From Planctomycetota bacterium (GTDB lineage Bacteria > Planctomycetota > Planctomycetia > Pirellulales > S012-138): 8,782 bases of DNA. The stretch's first letter is position 1. Every line of letters starts with the position of its first letter. The notes under the pieces are model-generated. The model searched no databases and was not told where the DNA came from. It was given only the letters and a program-made list of their open reading frames with translations. This document shows positions 5,832 to 8,782 of the stretch, piece by piece. Where the stretch lies: positions 1-8,782 of the forward strand of contig JALSGI010000837.1 of assembly GCA_026982835.1 (NCBI GenBank). The letters run 5' to 3'. The position numbers were made by a program, and so were the translations under genes.

Positions 5832-7862
5832 ATGCTTGCGTATCTGGTGATTCGTGACGGCGCCCACTGGACCGACGTGTTCCGCCTGGTGCCGGGCCAG
5901 CCGGTTCGGATCGGGCGGGCGCCGACCAACGACATCGTCATCACCGACGAGCGGTGCAGTCGCAACCACGCCGAGCTGCTTTACACGCAGCAAGGGTGGG
6001 TGCTGCGGGATCTGAACAGCCGCAACGGCACCTCGGTAGGAGGCCGCCTGATCGAGCACGACTACCACCTCCAGCCGGGGGACGTGATCCGTATCGGCCG
6101 CAGCCAGCTGGCCTACGTGCACGACTTGAGCACGGCGTTTCCCGATTCGGCCGGGATCGGCCAGCGGGTGGCCAATCCGACCACCCAGCCGGTGAGCCAG
6201 GACACCGAGGATTCCCTGGTGTTCCAGGAGCCGGAGCCGACCACCATCACCCATCGCCGGGAGGACACCAGCTTTTTGCGTTCCGAGGGCACCTCGGCCC
6301 GCGCCGCCCACGCCGAGGTGGGCACGCAGTTGTACCAGCTTTCCTTCCAGCTGGCCGTGCGGCTGGCCCAGGCCGAAGCCGTGGAGTCGCTGTGCCAGTT
6401 GGTGTTGCAGTGGTTGTTCGAGAAGATTCCGGTGGACGCCGGGGCGGTGCTGCTGTTGCCCCGCAAAGGGGGGAGGAACCTCGGCCCGGAGGATCTTGCC
6501 GTGGTGGCCCACCAGACCCGCGGCCAGCAAAACTACCACCCCGTCTCCGCGTTCCTGGCCGAACGGGTGCTGCGGGAAGCAAGCGGCATCCGCGCCTGCA
6601 ACGTCCAAGGGGACAGCACCCTGAGCAGCCGCGACAGCCGCGGCAACTTGCCGGCCGATACCGTGCTTTGCGCCCCGGTGCAGCACGAAGGCCCGGTGCT
6701 GGGACTGGTCCACCTCTACACCACCGAGCCCAACCACGTCCTGAGCGAGGAACACCTGGACGTGACCCTGGCTGCGGCCAAAACGCTGGCCGTGGCCCTG
6801 GGCAACCTGGAACACGTGCGGCACCTGAGCGAAAACCTCTCCCAGATCAAGCTGGAAAACGAACAACTGCGGCAGCAGTTGGGAGTGGAGAGCGAGATCG
6901 TGGGCCGCTCGCCGGTGATCCGCCAGGTGACTGAAAAAATCGCCCGTGTGGCTCCCACCAGGTCCACCGTGCTCATCCGCGGCGAGAGCGGGGTGGGCAA
7001 GGAGTTGGTGGCCCGGGCCATCCACTTTTCCAGCCCCCGGAAAAACAAGCCCTTTATCTGCCTCAACTGTGCCGCGTTGAGCGAAACGCTGCTGGAGAGC
7101 GAACTGTTCGGCCACGAGCGGGGGGCGTTCACCGGGGCCACCAGCCGCCGGTTGGGCAAGTTCGAGCTGGCCGACGGCGGCACACTGATGCTGGACGAAA
7201 TCGGCGAAATGAGCCCCCAGCTTCAGGCCAAGTTCCTGCGGGTGCTGGAAGGCCATCCCTTTGAACGCGTGGGCGGCACCGAGCTGGTGAAGGTGGACGT
7301 GCGGGTCATCGCCGCCACCAATCGCAACCTGGAAAAAGAGGTCGAACGGGGCAACTTCCGCCGCGACCTGTTCTTCCGCCTCAACGTGGTGGAAATCTAC
7401 ATCCCGGGCCTGCGCAAACGCCCCGAGGACATCCCCATCCTGGCCCACTACTTTCTGGAAAAATACAACGCCGAGCTGGGCCGCAAGATCAAGGGTTTTA
7501 CTGATGCGGCCTTGGAGCAGATGCTCCGCTACCGCTGGCCGGGCAACGTGCGGGAGCTGAAGAACGTGGTGGAGCGGGCCTGCGTGCTCTGCGAAGGGGA
7601 CTACATCGACGTGCACAACCTCACCCTCTCCAAGCTCTCCACCGCCGGAGAGACCTCCGAGCTGGTGGTCACCCACCCCAAGACCTATGTGGCCATGTCG
7701 CTGGCCGAGGTGGAGAAGCGGCATATCGAGGCCACGTTGCGGGCCACCGGCTGGAACAAAAGCCAGGCGGCGGCCATCCTGGGCATCGAACGCTCCACAC
7801 TGGACCGCAAGATCCGCCGCTATGAAATCCAGCGGGAACATCCCCTGATGAAGCAGTCCTGA
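5832..7862 (+). CDS. Sigma-54-dependent activator: FHA-GAF-AAA+-Fis
   Basis: This 676-aa regulator starts MLAYLVIRDG. Domains in order: FHA (about 5-98) with RIGR 26-29, S43-x-x-H46 and NG 65-66, the residues that read phosphothreonine; a Ser/Thr/Pro-rich linker (100-160); GAF-like domain (165-325); probable coiled coil (326-352); sigma-54 AAA+ domain (355-590) with Walker A GESGVGKE 384-391, GAFTGA 431-436, Walker B TLMLDE 451-456, sensor I ATNRN 495-499 and the arginine region FRRDLFFRLN 509-518; and a Fis-type helix-turn-helix (about 636-666, NKSQAAAILGIERSTLDRKI). All residues needed for ATP hydrolysis and sigma-54 contact appear intact. There is no response-regulator receiver domain, so input is probably a phosphothreonine partner through FHA plus a small ligand or signal through GAF. 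Its target promoters are unknown, and no sigma-54 site was found next to it. It is divergent from the RlmM-like gene. The stop is TGA; an imperfect hairpin follows 13 bp later. Confidence 0.93.
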   Translation: MLAYLVIRDGAHWTDVFRLVPGQPVRIGRAPTNDIVITDERCSRNHAELLYTQQGWVLRDLNSRNGTSVGGRLIEHDYHLQPGDVIRIGRSQLAYVHDLSTAFPDSAGIGQRVANPTTQPVSQDTEDSLVFQEPEPTTITHRREDTSFLRSEGTSARAAHAEVGTQLYQLSFQLAVRLAQAEAVESLCQLVLQWLFEKIPVDAGAVLLLPRKGGRNLGPEDLAVVAHQTRGQQNYHPVSAFLAERVLREASGIRACNVQGDSTLSSRDSRGNLPADTVLCAPVQHEGPVLGLVHLYTTEPNHVLSEEHLDVTLAAAKTLAVALGNLEHVRHLSENLSQIKLENEQLRQQLGVESEIVGRSPVIRQVTEKIARVAPTRSTVLIRGESGVGKELVARAIHFSSPRKNKPFICLNCAALSETLLESELFGHERGAFTGATSRRLGKFELADGGTLMLDEIGEMSPQLQAKFLRVLEGHPFERVGGTELVKVDVRVIAATNRNLEKEVERGNFRRDLFFRLNVVEIYIPGLRKRPEDIPILAHYFLEKYNAELGRKIKGFTDAALEQMLRYRWPGNVRELKNVVERACVLCEGDYIDVHNLTLSKLSTAGETSELVVTHPKTYVAMSLAEVEKRHIEATLRATGWNKSQAAAILGIERSTLDRKIRRYEIQREHPLMKQS

Positions 7863-7875
7863 TCGGCCACGCCGC

Positions 7876-7899
7876 CCCCCGGAGCTTGTGCTCCCGGGG
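7876..7899 (-). repeat. Imperfect family-1 hairpin after the regulator gene
   Basis: GGAGC (7881-7885), loop TTGT and GCTCC (7890-7894) are extended by four C-G pairs after a C-C mismatch. On the minus strand it reads as an arm like CCGGGAGC with loop ACAA. Being 13 bp past the regulator stop, it could act as a transcript end, but only TGTTT follows. Confidence 0.55.
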
Positions 7900-7909
7900 A
7901 GCTGTTTAA

Positions 7910-7929
7910 CCGCCGGCTGACGCTGGCGG
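7910..7929 (-). repeat. Family-1 hairpin: arms CCGCCAGC / GCCGGCGG, loop GTCA
   Basis: Eight pairs including one G-T wobble. On the plus strand it is followed by CTCGCCGTTTTT, so it could also terminate the regulator transcript. Confidence 0.7.
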
Positions 7930-7945
7930 CTCGCCGTTTTTATCT

Positions 7946-7965
7946 CCGCCGACTGAAGTCGGCGG
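7946..7965 (-). repeat. Family-1 hairpin: arm CCGCCGAC, loop TTCA
   Basis: A perfect 8-bp stem with GGCGAG at its foot when read on the minus strand. Confidence 0.75.
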
Positions 7966-7983
7966 CTCGCCGGTTCGAGAATA

Positions 7984-8015
7984 AGCGCTTGTTCTTGCTG
8001 CGGTGCGGAAGCACC
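7984..8015 (-). repeat. Family-2 hairpin with CGCTTGTTCTTGC flank
   Basis: GGTGC (8002-8006), loop GGAA and GCACC (8011-8015) are preceded by CGCTTGTTCTTGC. The same flank and hairpin occur inverted at 4212-4240. Confidence 0.7.
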
Positions 8016-8029
8016 ACCGCAAGACCCAA

Positions 8030-8048
8030 GGCCCACGACCCAAGACCT
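8030..8048 (+). repeat. CAAGACCC-type octamer run
   Basis: Degenerate copies of the octamer also found at 17-46 and, inverted, at 4117-4143. Confidence 0.6.
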
Positions 8049-8050
8049 CT

Positions 8051-8064
8051 GGAGCGGAAGCTCC
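8051..8064 (+). repeat. Family-2 hairpin: GGAGC, loop GGAA
   Basis: A 5-bp stem with a GNRA-type loop, followed by GGCGAGCC. It has the same core as the longer copy at 8363-8380 but lacks the TTCTTGC flank. Confidence 0.6.
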
Positions 8065-8078
8065 GGCGAGCCGGCGAG

Positions 8079-8098
8079 CCGCGTGCGTGAGCACGCGG
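8079..8098 (+). repeat. Family-1 hairpin: arm CCGCGTGC, loop GTGA
   Basis: A perfect 8-bp stem, GGCGAG before it and TTG after it. Confidence 0.8.
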
Positions 8099-8133
8099 TT
8101 GATACGGTTTGTGGTCGTTGCTATGCTGGCCAA

Positions 8134-8219
8134 CCGCCGGCTCACACCGGCGGCTCGCCGTTTGATGTATGAGTCGGCGTTTTTTCTTGCTTTGGCGAGC
8201 CCCCGGCTTTAGCCGGGGG
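8134..8219. repeat. BIME-like pair A: two opposed hairpins and a conserved spacer
   Basis: A minus-oriented hairpin at 8134-8153 (arms CCGCCGGT / GCCGGCGG, loop GTGA, one T-G wobble) faces a plus-oriented hairpin at 8200-8219 (arm CCCCCGGC, loop TTTA). The spacer holds GAGTCGGCGTTTTTTC. The unit from 8151 to 8214 matches 8465-8528 at 59 of 64 bases. Confidence 0.8.
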
Positions 8220-8251
8220 AGAGCCAAACAAGCGCATTGCGTTATTTTTCT

Positions 8252-8272
8252 CCGCGGGCTGACGGTGCGCGG
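8252..8272 (-). repeat. Decayed family-1 hairpin, loop GTCA
   Basis: The minus strand has GGCGAG, then CCGCGCACC, GTCA and GCCCGCGG. The outer five pairs hold, while the inner part is mismatched and has one extra base. Confidence 0.55.
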
Positions 8273-8309
8273 CTCGCCAAGCCCCCAAGCCTCCAGGCCT
8301 CCAAGCCCT

Positions 8310-8329
8310 CCCCCCGCTAACGCGGGGGG
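8310..8329 (-). repeat. Family-1 hairpin: arm CCCCCCGC, loop GTTA
   Basis: A perfect 8-bp stem with AGAG at the foot on the minus strand. Confidence 0.75.
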
Positions 8330-8345
8330 CTCTTGTTGGGCAAGT

Positions 8346-8413
8346 TGACGCTCTTTCTTGCCCCGGAGCGGAAGCTCCGGCGCACGGCGCAAGCCGCATA
8401 GCGCAAGCCGATA
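8346..8413 (-). repeat. Inverted copy of the compound unit at 4176-4240
   Basis: On the minus strand it has TATCGGCTTGCG, GCGGCTTGCGCCGTGCG, hairpin CCGGAGC-TTCC-GCTCCGG (8363-8380) and GGGCAAGAAAGAGCG. Flanks match the 4176 copy; hairpin arms do not, yet pair perfectly over 7 bp. Confidence 0.75.
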
Positions 8414-8447
8414 CCGCCCCTCCCCGCACGGACGTGCGCACGCTCCT

Positions 8448-8528
8448 CCGCGGGCTGAAGCCCGCGGCTCGCCGTTTGGTGTGTGAGTCGGCGTTTTTTC
8501 TGGCTTTGACGAGCCGCCGGCTTTAGCC
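8448..8528. repeat. BIME-like pair B, truncated at its right end
   Basis: A minus-oriented hairpin at 8448-8467 (arm CCGCGGGC, loop TTCA) faces a plus-oriented half-hairpin at 8514-8528 (arm CCGCCGGC, loop TTTA, then only GCC of the second arm). The spacing between the two hairpin starts is 66 bp, exactly as in pair A. Confidence 0.8.
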
Positions 8529-8782
8529 CAAACTTCCCCCTCCTTGGCGACGCAAATCCTTGGTTGCCCCGGGGTTGTGAAAATCGTCCTGTGCGCCGGC
8601 TGACTACGGGGAAGCCCCCGGCTGGGTTGGGCTGATGCCCAGTAGCTCAAAAGCCCTCGCCTGCAGAGGCGTGGGACGGGATTGCATCCAAAACGGTTGT
8701 GCCTCCTTGGCAGAGGCCAACTGCACCTGGTTGCTGGTAAGCGTGCCCAGCTCCGCAAGCAGCCCCTGGAAACTCTGCGCCG
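8529..8782 (-). mobile_element. Probable end of an insertion sequence
   Basis: Repeat-array sequence stops in mid-hairpin at 8528 and different DNA begins (CAAACTTCCCCC...), which contains the 3' end of a transposase-like frame 75 bp in. This is the pattern expected of an IS inserted into a repeat. The other end lies beyond the window, so terminal repeats and target duplication cannot be tested here. Confidence 0.45.
8604..8780 (-). CDS. Transposase-like protein, C-terminal end (partial)
   Basis: A minus-strand frame open from the right edge to TAG (8604-8606) gives 58 residues beginning AQSFQGLLAELGTLTSN and ending with FELLGISPTQPGASP. The pattern LLAELGTLT plus PTPLQARAFELLGIS recalls the extreme C-terminus of DDE transposases of the IS4/IS1634 sort common in planctomycetes. 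I recognise it by resemblance only; the catalytic domain lies outside the window. It has no internal start of consequence. Its position just inside a broken repeat supports a mobile element. Confidence 0.45.
   Translation of the reverse strand, partial: AQSFQGLLAELGTLTSNQVQLASAKEAQPFWMQSRPTPLQARAFELLGISPTQPGASP

Larger units (their letters stand above)
7863..8528. repeat. Right hairpin-repeat array
   Basis: This 666-bp array holds no credible gene. It has about nine family-1 hairpins in both orientations, three family-2 (GGAA-loop) hairpins, a CAAGACCC octamer run (8030-8048), a CCAAGCCT-type run (8278-8308, inverted relative to 4328-4346) and two copies of a 64-bp paired-hairpin unit. The array ends abruptly at 8528 inside a hairpin. 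Open frames here yield GEPPASAGG-like low-complexity peptides, an artefact of the repeats. Confidence 0.85.

Noticed and set aside
7969..7980. T-loop-like GGTTCGA
   Set aside because: It is the foot of a hairpin repeat; no tRNA cloverleaf surrounds it.
4401..8036. A 1211-codon minus-strand frame running through the whole regulator gene
   Set aside because: Only the part from 5576 down has family sequence (RlmM-like). The rest is antisense to an intact FHA-AAA+ gene, a common artefact of high GC and biased codon third positions.
7863..8528. CRISPR array
   Set aside because: Repeats differ in sequence, orientation and spacing, there are no regular unique spacers and no cas genes are present.
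8640..8700. tRNA-like patch (AGTAGCTCAA)
   Set aside because: No acceptor stem, anticodon arm or T-arm could be drawn; the region reads better as the transposase-like frame on the other strand.
7940..8758. Open frames across the right array (about 70-270 codons)
   Set aside because: They translate the hairpin repeats themselves (GEPPASAGG, GEPRASARG, KTPTHT), lack ribosome sites and occur in several frames.

Overview
The window is high-GC DNA, dense in antisense open frames, and most likely comes from a planctomycete (Gemmatales/Gemmataceae type). The basis is gene content: a PqaA-type secreted hydrolase, an N,N-dimethylformamidase-beta-like protein with a Tat-type leader, a sigma-54 activator fused to FHA, and gene gaps filled with GC-rich hairpin repeats of the 'GGCGAGCC...' and 'CAAGACCC' kinds. 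The phylum call is inference; there is no rRNA or marker gene here.

Layout: (1) 2-481 (+), the C-terminal part of a sulfotransferase-like gene whose start lies outside the window, with a CAAGACCC-type octamer repeat read in frame at its left edge. (2) 493-696 (-), a small Pmp3/YqaE-type membrane protein, tail-to-tail with the first gene. (3) 933-2489 (-) and 2673-4112 (+), a divergent pair of exported proteins (DMF-amidase-beta-like and PqaA-like) sharing a 183-bp upstream region. (4) 4113-4412, a gene-free hairpin-repeat array whose last copy supplies the stop codon of the next gene. (5) 4401-5576 (-), an RlmM/FtsJ-like RNA 2'-O-methyltransferase, divergent across 255 bp from (6) 5832-7862 (+), an FHA-GAF-AAA+-Fis sigma-54 activator. 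(7) 7863-8528, a second, larger hairpin-repeat array. (8) 8529-8782 (-), the probable end of an insertion sequence, with the last ~58 codons of a transposase-like frame; its edge cuts a hairpin repeat in half.

The most unusual content is the repeat system. About 14 hairpins share one architecture: a GGCGAG foot, an 8-bp stem beginning CC, a 4-base loop usually of form G-N-N-A, then often GGTT. Their stem sequences differ while the two arms stay complementary. A 64-bp duplicated unit is 59/64 identical, and a ~65-bp unit is present in inverted orientation 4.1 kb apart; in the latter the flanks are conserved while both hairpin arms have been exchanged together. This looks like a REP/BIME-like family maintained for structure. 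No genes for its mobility are visible in the window.

The genes do not form one evident pathway. The two exported enzymes probably share regulation. The methyltransferase and the FHA activator share a divergent upstream region, but nothing shows that one controls the other.
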